Origin: Pseudooceanicola sp. HF7
Lineage (GTDB): Bacteria > Pseudomonadota > Alphaproteobacteria > Rhodobacterales > Rhodobacteraceae
Direction of reading: 5' to 3'
DNA: 40,186 nucleotides
Assembly (NCBI RefSeq): GCF_011806405.1
Contig: NZ_JAATOW010000041.1
Coordinates: forward strand, 1 to 40,186
Positions 9,114-17,249 of this stretch are shown here, piece by piece. The translations under genes were made by a program, and so were the position numbers. How positions within the stretch are numbered: position 1 is the stretch's first letter; each line of letters starts with the position of its first letter. Under the pieces are notes generated by a model that saw only the letters and a list, made by a program, of their open reading frames with translations, did not search any database and was not told the DNA's origin.

Positions 9114-9293
9114 CGGCGCGCGGCAGACGATGCTTTGGCGTCCTACGATCCAGACCCAGGCAAACTCCGCGCGGTTCAGCGCCTGTTGGGCCATGCGAAG
9201 ATGGATAGCACGGTGCGCTATCTAGGCGTCGTTCTCTAAGATGCCCTTTCCATCGCAGAGGCGATTGAAGTTCGAACGGAAGGACCGCCATGA
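9114..9293 (+). pseudogene. fossil tyrosine-recombinase (integrase) C-terminus
   Basis: In the frame beginning at 9114 the translation contains GKLRAVQRLLGHAKMDSTVR followed by YLGVVL, a stop (TAA, 9237-9239), and then DALSIAEAIEV before a second stop at 9291. This matches the end of phage-type tyrosine recombinases: the 'LLGH..m.sT..Y' box carries the conserved His and the nucleophilic Tyr, and 'ddALaiAE..e' forms the last helix. The upstream part (RR, then an irregular stretch to SYDPD) is badly degraded, and no catalytic core or start exists. It is a dead remnant of a mobile element or prophage. No matching att repeat was recognised. Confidence 0.75.
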
Positions 9294-9330
9294 CGACGGG
9301 CGGCCCAAATCAGGCAATTGTCTTAGACCA

Positions 9331-9398
9331 TATTGTCCGAGCGCGGCGCAGATATAGCTGCTGTTGTCGCTGCCCGCAGAGAGTATAACCGGACAATA
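9331..9398. repeat. 9-bp inverted repeat in the intergenic region after the fossil integrase
   Basis: TATTGTCCG (9331-9339) is mirrored by CGGACAATA (9390-9398), with 50 bases between. It lies in the 247-base non-coding stretch 9294-9540, between the integrase fossil and the 3' end of the peptidase gene. It could be a worn end of a mobile element, a long hairpin or chance. Nothing else in this stretch is assignable. Confidence 0.35.
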
Positions 9399-9540
9399 GG
9401 ACCGCGATTGACCCGCTCAAACCTTCACTCAGGAAGACGGGCCTCAGGCACCCCTGCCCTGTTTGTTCTCCGCCCGCTCGCTTTAATCCTCGCATGCCAC
9501 TGAAAGAGTATCGCTATCAACAGCCGCGGGCCAAATCCGG

Positions 9541-10749
9541 TCAGTTTGCCTGACCGGCGGTCGCCACCAATGCTCGGAGTCCGGCACGAAGTCCGCGCAG
9601 GCTCAAGGCAGGTGATACGTCGATCCACTCATCCAGCCGATGCATACCGCCGCCAGCCCCTCCGTGAGAGAATTTGACCGCCGGGATGCCGAGTGACATC
9701 GGGATATTGGCGTCGGTTGAGGAACAGGTCAGCTCAGGCTCGAAGCCTTCGGCACGGATCGCGGCGATGCTGGCCTGCACGATGGGTGCGGTTTCCGGCG
9801 TTGCGCCGGCGGGGCGGTCGCCGAGGGTGACCAGCTCTGCGGTGATCGCGCCGTGCTCGGTACCGCAGCGCGCATTTTCCCGGGTCACCGCGGCGTCGAC
9901 CAGAGCGCGCAGCTGGGCGTCCAGTTGTGCGAGTTCCTCCATGCCTTCCGAGCGCAGATCGACACCCAGCGAGACCTCTTCGGGGATCGAGTTGATCGTC
10001 GTTCCGCCGGCGAGCGTACTGGCACAGAAGGTCGTGCGCGGAGTGACCGGCGCCGAGATGTCGCCCATTCCGGACAGGACCGTGCCAAGCGCGATCGCCG
10101 GGTTCGGACGCCCAAAATCGTTGAGGCTATGACCGCCGGGCCCGCGCAGAACAACGCGGTAGCGCCGCGAACCGATGGCGCGGATCGTGAGATCCTCGGT
10201 ACGGATGTCGTCGAATGTGAAGAAGCCCGCAATCCGGTCCTTCCAACGACTTTCGGTGCAGAGATGACGAATGCCGCGCAGATCACCCAGCCCTTCCTCT
10301 CCCACGTCTCCAACAAAGAGGATGTCATGCCCGGTGTCCACGCCGCCCGCATTCATCGCGCGCAGGAAGGCCAGGATCGCGGCAAGGCCCCGCGCATCAT
10401 CGGCGATGCCCGGCGCTCGCAGAAGGGTGCCTTCGCGCCGCACCGTCAGATCGGTGTCCGCGGTAAACACCGTATCCAGATGCGCCGCGGCGACGATCAC
10501 CGGGCCGCCTTCGGCACCGGTCCCGCGTCGCAGTGCGATGACATTGCCGACAGCGTCGATCTCGGGCTCCAGACCCTCGGCCTGCAGCATTTCGGCAAAC
10601 ACTTGGGCGCGAGCTGCCTCGTCGAAGGTGGGTGCCGGAATCTGCACGAGCTTCACGATATCCTCGACGAAGCGTTCATGCGCTGCATCAAGCGAATCCA
10701 GTGCCGCCTGCAGGGGGGCACTTTCGGCGACGGGGCCGGCATCTTTCAT
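9541..10749 (-). CDS. M20-family zinc amidohydrolase/peptidase
   Basis: 402 residues of the M20 (ArgE/DapE/peptidase T/carboxypeptidase G2) superfamily. Probable metal ligands are visible: His90 and Asp92 in AAAHLDTVF, bridging Asp117 in GIADDARG, Glu151-Glu152 in GDVGEEG, and a C-terminal His in GGGMHRLDEW. The dimerisation lid lies in the middle (GPGGHSLNDFG). Substrates cannot be told from sequence; dipeptides, N-acyl and N-carbamoyl amino acids are all possible. It is transcribed 29 bases behind the XRE-cupin regulator gene. It is divergent from a hydantoinase fusion and a peptide importer, so I infer that it hydrolyses a product or relative of the imported compound in the cytoplasm. Confidence 0.88.
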   Translation of the reverse strand: MKDAGPVAESAPLQAALDSLDAAHERFVEDIVKLVQIPAPTFDEAARAQVFAEMLQAEGLEPEIDAVGNVIALRRGTGAEGGPVIVAAAHLDTVFTADTDLTVRREGTLLRAPGIADDARGLAAILAFLRAMNAGGVDTGHDILFVGDVGEEGLGDLRGIRHLCTESRWKDRIAGFFTFDDIRTEDLTIRAIGSRRYRVVLRGPGGHSLNDFGRPNPAIALGTVLSGMGDISAPVTPRTTFCASTLAGGTTINSIPEEVSLGVDLRSEGMEELAQLDAQLRALVDAAVTRENARCGTEHGAITAELVTLGDRPAGATPETAPIVQASIAAIRAEGFEPELTCSSTDANIPMSLGIPAVKFSHGGAGGGMHRLDEWIDVSPALSLRGLRAGLRALVATAGQAN

Positions 10750-10778
10750 GGGTCTTGGGCCTTTCTCAGGGAATTAGG

Positions 10779-11396
10779 TCAGGATCCGACGACATCCTTC
10801 AATGCCTTCGAAATCTTGGTCGTGATCCACAGGATCTGCGCCGGCTCTTCCGAGACGGAATAGACGGCATGATCCATGGTGCTGTCGAAATAGGAGCTGT
10901 CGCCCGTTTTCATATGGGCCGGCGCGTAATGTTCGGTGTGCAGCACGACCTCGCCCGACAGCACGTAGAAGAACTCTTCGCCTGCATGGTTCGCCATCCT
11001 GCGAAAGTCCTCGATGCTGCGCGCATGCAGGGTCGTGAGAAGGGGCACGAAGGCGCGGTGGGCAAGATCCGCGCATAGCAGCTCATACTCGTAGTTGCCG
11101 CTACGGTGCCGCGGACCGGTCCCGGCGTGGGTGATCGCCCGCCGCCCGGTGACGCTGGGAGGCGTTTCGGAATGGAACAGGGCGGTCAGATCAACCCCCA
11201 GCCCCGCAGCGAGCCGCGTGAGCGTGTCATAGGTCGGAGAGGTCTGACCGTTTTCGATCTTCGACAAGGTGGAGATCGACACCCCACTTCGCCCCCCGAG
11301 GTCCGAAAGGGTGATCCCCTGCTCCTGACGGAGGCTTTGCACCTTGCTGCCGATCGGCTCCTGCCGTGTCGAACCCTTCTTCTGAACGTTCGCCAT
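10779..11396 (-). CDS. XRE-family regulator with C-terminal cupin
   Basis: 205 residues. The ATG at 11396 is chosen because GGAAAGGGG lies about ten bases upstream; a longer upstream frame lacks this. The helix-turn-helix spans about residues 16-70 (LRQEQGITLSDLGGRSGVS, then STLSKIENG). The C-terminal half (about 100-200) is a cupin-type sensor barrel, with GEEFFYVLSGEVVLHTEHY and a following GD-H pattern. This architecture matches PuuR/SutR-like regulators of amine, amino-acid and sulfur-compound catabolism. It is divergent from hyuAB, with a 282-base AT-rich interval carrying palindromic and repeated motifs. It is therefore the likely local regulator of both arms and of itself. Confidence 0.9.
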   Translation of the reverse strand: MANVQKKGSTRQEPIGSKVQSLRQEQGITLSDLGGRSGVSISTLSKIENGQTSPTYDTLTRLAAGLGVDLTALFHSETPPSVTGRRAITHAGTGPRHRSGNYEYELLCADLAHRAFVPLLTTLHARSIEDFRRMANHAGEEFFYVLSGEVVLHTEHYAPAHMKTGDSSYFDSTMDHAVYSVSEEPAQILWITTKISKALKDVVGS

Positions 11397-11458
11397 GTTG
11401 CTGCTGCCCCTTTCCGGTCTCCATCGAGGACCCCGCCTCACCTCCCTGATCTCTAAAG

Positions 11459-11474
11459 TTTTCCAAAAGGAAAA
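11459..11474. promoter_or_regulatory. palindromic operator candidate upstream of the XRE-cupin gene
   Basis: TTTTCC-AAAA-GGAAAA is an inverted repeat of 6 bp arms, 62 bases upstream of the regulator's ATG. It stands in a strongly AT-rich interval within GC-rich DNA. Its size suits an XRE dimer. It is a good candidate for autoregulation, but no binding data exist. Confidence 0.4.
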
Positions 11475-11599
11475 TCAAAACCTCATCCAATTGATAAGAT
11501 TCGCGGGGTCAGCTGGCATTGCGCACACTAATTGGGCAAAAAATCGGGGAATTCCATCCATATTTTGTGCAAAAACACGAAACTCAGGAAAATCTTCGG

Positions 11600-11627
11600 C
11601 CATTTCGCGATATTTTTTTCCATTTCG
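11600..11627 (+). promoter_or_regulatory. direct repeats CCATTTCG upstream of hyuAB
   Basis: Two identical copies of CCATTTCG (11600-11607 and 11620-11627) are spaced 20 bases start to start, roughly two DNA turns. They lie 52 bases before the hyuAB ATG, flanking a T-rich run, where regulators usually bind. They are candidate operator half-sites for the divergent XRE-cupin regulator. Confidence 0.35.
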
Positions 11628-11678
11628 AAAAATTCTCATGTTTCTTGAGCCGGAACTTTGGATCTGGAAAGGCGTAAG

Positions 11679-14600
11679 ATGACCGCAAAGACTTACCGGA
11701 TGGGGATCGACATCGGTGGCACCTTTACCGATTTCGTTCTCACGGACACACGGACCGGCGAGATTCAGCTCTACAAGCACCTGACCACCCCGGCCGATCC
11801 GTCCCTTGGCGCGCTGAAGGGCCTGTCAGAACTTCTGGAACGTGCTGGGCTTACGCATGCGGACCTTGCCGAGATCGTGCACGGTACCACGCTCGTCACC
11901 AACGCGGTGATCGAACGCAAGGGCGCGCCAGTGGGCATGATCACTACGAAGGGCTTCCGCGACATCCTAGAGATTGGCACCGAGCAGCGTTACGACATCT
12001 ACGATCTCACGCTTGCCTTCCCGGAGCCGCTCGTGGCGCGTGCCTGGCGCCGTGAAGTCGCTGGCCGGATCACGGCGGACGGCAGCGAGCTGACCCCGCT
12101 CGACGAAGCGGCAGTGCTGAGCGAGGCCGCCGAACTGGTTGCCGCGGGCGCCAAGGCCATCGCCGTGGCCTTCATGCATGCCTACCGCAACCCCGCTCAC
12201 GAACAGCGTGCTGCCGAGCTGATCCGGGCTGCGCACCCGGACATCTCTGTCTCGATCTCCTCTGATGTCGTCGCGGAGATCTCGGAATATCAGCGGTTCG
12301 TCACCACCTGCGCAAATGCCTACGTACAGCCGCTGATGAACCGTTACCTGCAGCGCTTTGAAAGCGAACTTGCCGCGCATGGTTTTGACGGCGACTTCCG
12401 CTTGATGTCCTCCGCCGGCGGGCTTGTGTCCTCGCGCACCGCGCGCGATCTGCCGATCCGCCTGCTGGAATCCGGCCCTGCCGGGGGCGCGCTTGCAACG
12501 GCATGGTTCGGACTCGCCGTGGGCAAGGAGAACGTGATTTCCTTTGACATGGGCGGCACCACCGCCAAGGCCTGCATGATCGAGAACGGCCGCGCGCATA
12601 TCGCCTCGTTCCTCGAGGCCGGCAGAACACATCGCTTCAAGAACGGCTCTGGTCTGCCGATCAAGTCGCCCGTCGTTGACATGATCGAGATCGGCGCGGG
12701 CGGCGGGTCGATTGCCTCCATCGACGCGGTTGGCCTGATGCAGGTCGGCCCCCATTCCGCCGGCGCCGCTCCTGGCCCTGCCTGTTACGGTCAGGGCGGT
12801 GACCAGCCGACTGTGACCGATGCCTCCGTGGCCCTGGGTTATTACAACCCGGACAACTTCCTCGGCGGGCGCATGACGCTCGATAAGGCCGCCGCGGAAA
12901 CCGCCATCGGCACGCTTGCCGGTCCGCTGGGCATCGGCACGATGGACGCGGCCTGGGGCATCCACCAGACCGTGGCCGAAAGCATGGCTTCAGCCGCCCA
13001 GATCCACCTTGTCGAAAAGGGCAAGGATCCGCGTGCCTATTCGATGATCGGCTTCGGCGGCGCGGGCCCGGCCTTCGCGGCAAAGGTCGCGCGCATCCTC
13101 GGCGTCAGCGAGGTGATCATTCCCCCCGCCTCCGGTGCGGCCTCGGCCTTCGGTTTCCTGACCGCGCCGCTTTCGGTGGACATGGTGCGCTCGCGCCCGA
13201 TGGACCTTTCGGAGGCGCTCGCCTCAGGTGAGCTGTCGCAAGTGCTGGCCGACATGGCCTTTGATGCCAAAGCCGAGCTTGCCGCGTCTGGCGTGGCAGA
13301 ACCCGACATGGTGGCCGAGCCCGCTGCCGACATGCGTATCCGCGGCCAGTTGCATGACATCACGGTACCGCTACCTCAGGGACCGTTAGGCACCGATGCG
13401 CTCGAGGCGATCCGCGCCGCCTTTGCCAACGCCTACTCGGAACGCTACACCCGCGTGCCGACCGACGCGCAGATCGAGATCCTATCGCTGCGCCTGCGCC
13501 TGCGCGGGCCGGAGCCGAAGATCACCATCACAATGGCCTCGGACGGTGTGAACTCCACCGCGGGCGCGGCGCTCAAGGGCACGCGTCAGACCTGGTTCGG
13601 CACTGAGTTCCTCGAGGCAAGCGTTTACGACCGCCGTGCCCTGACCCCCGCCGACGAGGTTGCAGGCCCGGCAATCGTCGAGGAGCCAGAGTCCACCACC
13701 ATCATCCCGCCAGGCGACGTGGCAACGCAGGACGCCGCCGGCAACCTGATCATCAAGGTCGCCGCCTCGGCCCGCGCCGCGACGCGCATCACCACCCAGA
13801 CCCCGCGCGACGAGGCGATCAAGTTGCTCGAGTCTGATCCGATCACGCTGGAAATCATGTGGTCGCGGCTTGTCACGGTCTCGGAAGAGATGTGGCATAC
13901 GGTCTGCCGCACCGCCTTCTCGCTGATCATCTCCGAAAGCCAGGACTTCGGCTGCGCCATCTTGGACCCAAAGGGCGAGACCATCGCGCACTCGGCGCGT
14001 GTCATGCCAGTGTTCAACCTGACCCTGCCCTGGGCGGTGCGGCACATCCTCAAGACCTACCCGGTCGAGAGCATGAAGCCTGGCGACGTCTACATCACCA
14101 ACGATCCGTGGGAATGCGCGGGTCACCTCTTTGACCTGGCCATCGTCACCCCGGTCTTTTCGAACGGCAAGGTCGTGGCGCTGATGGGCACGGTGGGTCA
14201 CGTCGGTGACATCGGCGGCCTGCGAGACGGCCTCTCGGCGACACAGATCTTCGAAGAAGGCATGCAGATCCCACCGATGAAGCTGCTCCGCGAAGGCGCA
14301 GAGAATGAGGACCTGTTCCGCCTGATGGGCGAGAACATCCGCGACAGCGAACAGGTTCTGGGCGATGTCCGCTCGCTGATCACCGCCAACGAACGCGGCC
14401 AGCACCGGATCGAGGCCTTCCTGTCAGAGTACGGGCTCGAGGACCTCGAAGCCTTCTCCGAGGTGATCCAGTCCCGCTCCGAAGCGGCGATGCGCGCTGC
14501 GATCCGCGACCTGCCTGACGGTGTCTACACCTCGTCGATCAGCAACAACCCGATGGGCGAGGTGATGACTTTCCCGTTGGAACTGACCGTGACGGGCGAC

Positions 14601-15500
14601 ACTATCGCACTGGACTTCGACGGCGCGCCGCCGGCGGTGACCAAGGGCGGCATCAACTGCACGCTGTCCTACACCAGCGCACATGCCACCTACCCGCTCA
14701 AGTGCATGCTGACGCCGAACGTGCGTGGCAACGCGGGCTGCTACCGTCCCTTCACCGTTTCCGCACCGAAGGGGTCGATCCTGAACTGCGAGAAACCCTC
14801 GCCGGTCAGCCTGCGCACCCGCACCGGCTGGTATCTCGCACCGAACGTCTTCCGCGCCATGGAAGACACCGCGCCCGACCGTGTGCAGGCCTTCTCGGGC
14901 TTGCCGAGCCTGCTGTCATTCTATGGCCGCAATGACGAGGGCAAGATGTTCTATGAACTTCTGCTGCTCGGAGCAGGCCAGGGCGGTTCGGCCAAGCAGG
15001 ACGGCAAGTCCCCGATCCTCTGGCCCACTTCGGCGGCCACCACGTCGCTCGAACTGATGGAAACCCGCATCCCCGTGCTGATCGAGGAAAAGAGTCTCAT
15101 CCAGGACAGCGCAGGGGCCGGCGCGAACCGCGGTGGCCTTGGCGTCCGCGTCCGGGCGCGGCGTCTCACCGGCGACAGCCCGATGCAGGCGATGGTCGCG
15201 CCCGAGGGCGTGAACCTGCCGATGGAGGGTGCCTTCGGCGGCACCCCCGGACGCACCGCCCAGGGGCTGCTGCGCAACGCGCAGGGCGAAGTGATCCACA
15301 ACGTCGGTACAGGCGGCATGGTCGATCTGAACGACACCGAAACCGTGGTCGAGCTGTGCCTTTCAGGCGGCTCCGGCTTCGGCAAGCCAGAGGACCGGCC
15401 GCTCGACGCGATCGAGCGCGACCTGTCGGAAGGCTACATCAGCGCCGAGGCCGCCGAGACGATCTACGGCCTATCCAAGCGCCGCACTTCGGCTGCCTGA
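11679..15500 (+). CDS. fused HyuA-HyuB hydantoinase / 5-oxoprolinase-type ATP-dependent amidase
   Basis: 1273 residues from the ATG at 11679, with GGAAAGG six bases upstream; the TTG at 11658 is less likely. Residues 1 to about 690 are a HyuA domain of the ASKHA ATPase fold: MGIDIGGTFTDFVLTD (8-23), VHGTTLVTNAV, LLESGPAGGA and FDMGGTTAKA near 290. From about 715 begins HyuB (SDPITLEIMWSRLVTVSEEM). The length equals that of fused 5-oxoprolinases such as OPLAH, which open the lactam of 5-oxoproline with ATP. Related enzymes act on hydantoins, N-methylhydantoin and caprolactam. The usual NDP..GGTHLPD box reads NDPWECAGHLFD at 808, so the substrate may differ. It is followed by its own importer genes. 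Family firm, substrate unknown. Confidence 0.9.
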   Translation: MTAKTYRMGIDIGGTFTDFVLTDTRTGEIQLYKHLTTPADPSLGALKGLSELLERAGLTHADLAEIVHGTTLVTNAVIERKGAPVGMITTKGFRDILEIGTEQRYDIYDLTLAFPEPLVARAWRREVAGRITADGSELTPLDEAAVLSEAAELVAAGAKAIAVAFMHAYRNPAHEQRAAELIRAAHPDISVSISSDVVAEISEYQRFVTTCANAYVQPLMNRYLQRFESELAAHGFDGDFRLMSSAGGLVSSRTARDLPIRLLESGPAGGALATAWFGLAVGKENVISFDMGGTTAKACMIENGRAHIASFLEAGRTHRFKNGSGLPIKSPVVDMIEIGAGGGSIASIDAVGLMQVGPHSAGAAPGPACYGQGGDQPTVTDASVALGYYNPDNFLGGRMTLDKAAAETAIGTLAGPLGIGTMDAAWGIHQTVAESMASAAQIHLVEKGKDPRAYSMIGFGGAGPAFAAKVARILGVSEVIIPPASGAASAFGFLTAPLSVDMVRSRPMDLSEALASGELSQVLADMAFDAKAELAASGVAEPDMVAEPAADMRIRGQLHDITVPLPQGPLGTDALEAIRAAFANAYSERYTRVPTDAQIEILSLRLRLRGPEPKITITMASDGVNSTAGAALKGTRQTWFGTEFLEASVYDRRALTPADEVAGPAIVEEPESTTIIPPGDVATQDAAGNLIIKVAASARAATRITTQTPRDEAIKLLESDPITLEIMWSRLVTVSEEMWHTVCRTAFSLIISESQDFGCAILDPKGETIAHSARVMPVFNLTLPWAVRHILKTYPVESMKPGDVYITNDPWECAGHLFDLAIVTPVFSNGKVVALMGTVGHVGDIGGLRDGLSATQIFEEGMQIPPMKLLREGAENEDLFRLMGENIRDSEQVLGDVRSLITANERGQHRIEAFLSEYGLEDLEAFSEVIQSRSEAAMRAAIRDLPDGVYTSSISNNPMGEVMTFPLELTVTGDTIALDFDGAPPAVTKGGINCTLSYTSAHATYPLKCMLTPNVRGNAGCYRPFTVSAPKGSILNCEKPSPVSLRTRTGWYLAPNVFRAMEDTAPDRVQAFSGLPSLLSFYGRNDEGKMFYELLLLGAGQGGSAKQDGKSPILWPTSAATTSLELMETRIPVLIEEKSLIQDSAGAGANRGGLGVRVRARRLTGDSPMQAMVAPEGVNLPMEGAFGGTPGRTAQGLLRNAQGEVIHNVGTGGMVDLNDTETVVELCLSGGSGFGKPEDRPLDAIERDLSEGYISAEAAETIYGLSKRRTSAA

Positions 15501-15615
15501 GCCAAGGACCAGGCCCCGCGCGCGACGGCTTCCTGACGCGCGCCGGGCACTCGGCGGGTCCGCTCAGGCGGTCCCGCCTCGATAGAAAAAATGATATCCA
15601 ACAGGAGTTTCCGTC

Positions 15616-17172
15616 ATGAACCTCACCCGTCGCGCCCTGCTGGGCGGTGCAGCCGCAATCGCAGCTCTAGCGCATCTCACCCCCGCCGCCCTTGCCCAGG
15701 GCAGCAAGGTCATGGTGCTGGCCAGCGCCGTGGACATCCCCAACTTCGACCCGCACGTCGCAACCGGCTATGCGCCCGCTATGCTGTTCCGCAACGTTTA
15801 TGATCCGCTGGTTCGCGTCTCCGGCAACCCGCCCGAGATCCAGCCGGGCCTCGCCTCGGAATGGGCCCTTTCGGACGACGGCCTCACCTACACCTTCACC
15901 CTCGATCCCGACGCCGTGTTCCACGACGGCTCGTCGGTCACCGCCGAGGACGTCGTCTGGTCGATCGAGCGCATCCTGAGACTTCAGCGCGGCAACGCCT
16001 GGATGATCGAAGGCATCGTCGAGCCAGGTGCGACCCGCGCGCTGGATGAGCGCACGGTCGAGTTCACCCTCACAAAGCCCTACGCGCCGTTCCTGCAGGT
16101 GATGATCTGGATGTTCATCGTCAACAAGGATGCGGTCGAGCCCCACCTCGCCGATGATGACGGCCAGGCCTGGCTGATGAGCAACATCGCGGGGTCGGGT
16201 CCGTTCACCATGGGCCGTTACCAGACCGGCAACCTGTACCAGCTAATGCGTGCCGAGAACGACTGGCACCCCGGCGGCGGCAACCTCGATGGCGCGATCT
16301 GGAAGATCACCCGGGAGACCTCGACCCAACGCCTGATGGTGGCGCGCGGCGAGGCGCATATGGCGATGGACCTCTCTGCCGAGGACATGAAGGCGCTCGA
16401 TGGCACCGACGGTGTCGATCTGATCTACGAGACCGAGTACCGGACTTTCTCGATCAAGATGAACACGCAGGACGGCCCGCTGCAGGACGTGAACCTGCGC
16501 CGTGCCATCAGCTATGCCTACGATTACGACGCGATGCTGGCCGCCGCCGGCCCGGCCGAGCTGATGACCGGCCCGCTGCCCACCGGCATCCTTGGCTTCG
16601 ATCCCGAGCTCGAGGTGCCGCGCCGCGACATTGAAAAGGCCCGCGAGTACCTGGCCAAGTCTGAATACGCCGAAGGCGGCTTCACGCTGACCGCGCGCTA
16701 CGCCTCCGGTTACGAAAACATGCGCCGCTGGGCACTGATCCTGCTGGAATCGCTGAAAGAGCTGAACATCAGCCTCGACATCCAGCCGACCGCATGGCCG
16801 GACATCGTGTCCTCGGTGGCGCGGCCCGAAACGGCACCTGACTTCCATTTCATCTTCCAGACAGCGAACTACGCGGACCCTGACAACATCGCCTATGCAG
16901 CCTACCATTCGTCGCGCAATGGCACCTGGCAGAACCCGACCTACGGCAACCCCGAGGTCGACACGCTGATCGAACAGGCCCGCGGCGAGATCGACGCCGA
17001 AGCCCGTGCCGAGATCTACGGCGAATTCCAGCGCGCGGTCGTAGCCGATGCGCCGGATCTCTTCGGCGTGCTCGAAAAGCGAAAGCTGGCGCTGCGTGAT
17101 AACGTCCGGAACTTCGTCTTCACGCCGGTCGCCGCTAATGCCGTGGAGCTGCTGCCGCTGTCTCTGGACTGA
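15616..17172 (+). CDS. ABC transporter substrate-binding protein, peptide/opine/nickel family
   Basis: 518 residues of SBP family 5 (DppA/OppA-like). The N-terminus NLTRRALLGG plus a hydrophobic run ending AALAQ (about 27-28) looks like a Tat or Sec signal, with the twin arginine present. Family features are FDPHVATGYAPAMLFRNVYD, the lobe motif EIQPGLASEWALSDDGLTYT and the late FQTANYADPDN segment. It binds the imported oligopeptide-like or derivatised amino-acid ligand in the periplasm and feeds the two permeases downstream. CAGGAG lies eight bases before the ATG. It is separated from hyuAB by 115 bases and from the permease by a stem-loop. Family firm; ligand unknown, but the hyuAB context suggests a cyclic or acylated amino-acid compound. 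Confidence 0.9.
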   Translation: MNLTRRALLGGAAAIAALAHLTPAALAQGSKVMVLASAVDIPNFDPHVATGYAPAMLFRNVYDPLVRVSGNPPEIQPGLASEWALSDDGLTYTFTLDPDAVFHDGSSVTAEDVVWSIERILRLQRGNAWMIEGIVEPGATRALDERTVEFTLTKPYAPFLQVMIWMFIVNKDAVEPHLADDDGQAWLMSNIAGSGPFTMGRYQTGNLYQLMRAENDWHPGGGNLDGAIWKITRETSTQRLMVARGEAHMAMDLSAEDMKALDGTDGVDLIYETEYRTFSIKMNTQDGPLQDVNLRRAISYAYDYDAMLAAAGPAELMTGPLPTGILGFDPELEVPRRDIEKAREYLAKSEYAEGGFTLTARYASGYENMRRWALILLESLKELNISLDIQPTAWPDIVSSVARPETAPDFHFIFQTANYADPDNIAYAAYHSSRNGTWQNPTYGNPEVDTLIEQARGEIDAEARAEIYGEFQRAVVADAPDLFGVLEKRKLALRDNVRNFVFTPVAANAVELLPLSLD

Positions 17173-17193
17173 TCCACACTGCCTGACGACACC

Positions 17194-17224
17194 GCCCCGG
17201 CCAAGACACGGCCGGGGCCTTTCT
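17194..17224 (+). terminator. intercistronic stem-loop between binding-protein and permease genes
   Basis: GCCCCGGCC (17194-17202) pairs perfectly with GGCCGGGGC (17210-17218) around AAGACAC, followed by CTTTCTC. It lies 21 bases after the binding-protein stop. Such hairpins in transporter operons often act as partial terminators or 3'-end stabilisers that keep the binding protein more abundant than the membrane parts. That role is inferred here. Confidence 0.6.
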
Positions 17225-17249
17225 CACACTCCGAACCGGGGAGACCTCC

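Noticed and set aside
11652-11676. A GGAAC-N17-GTA string just before hyuAB, resembling an EcfG promoter
   Set aside because: It overlaps the ribosome-binding site of hyuAB, so transcription could not start in time for translation, and the -10 box is imperfect.
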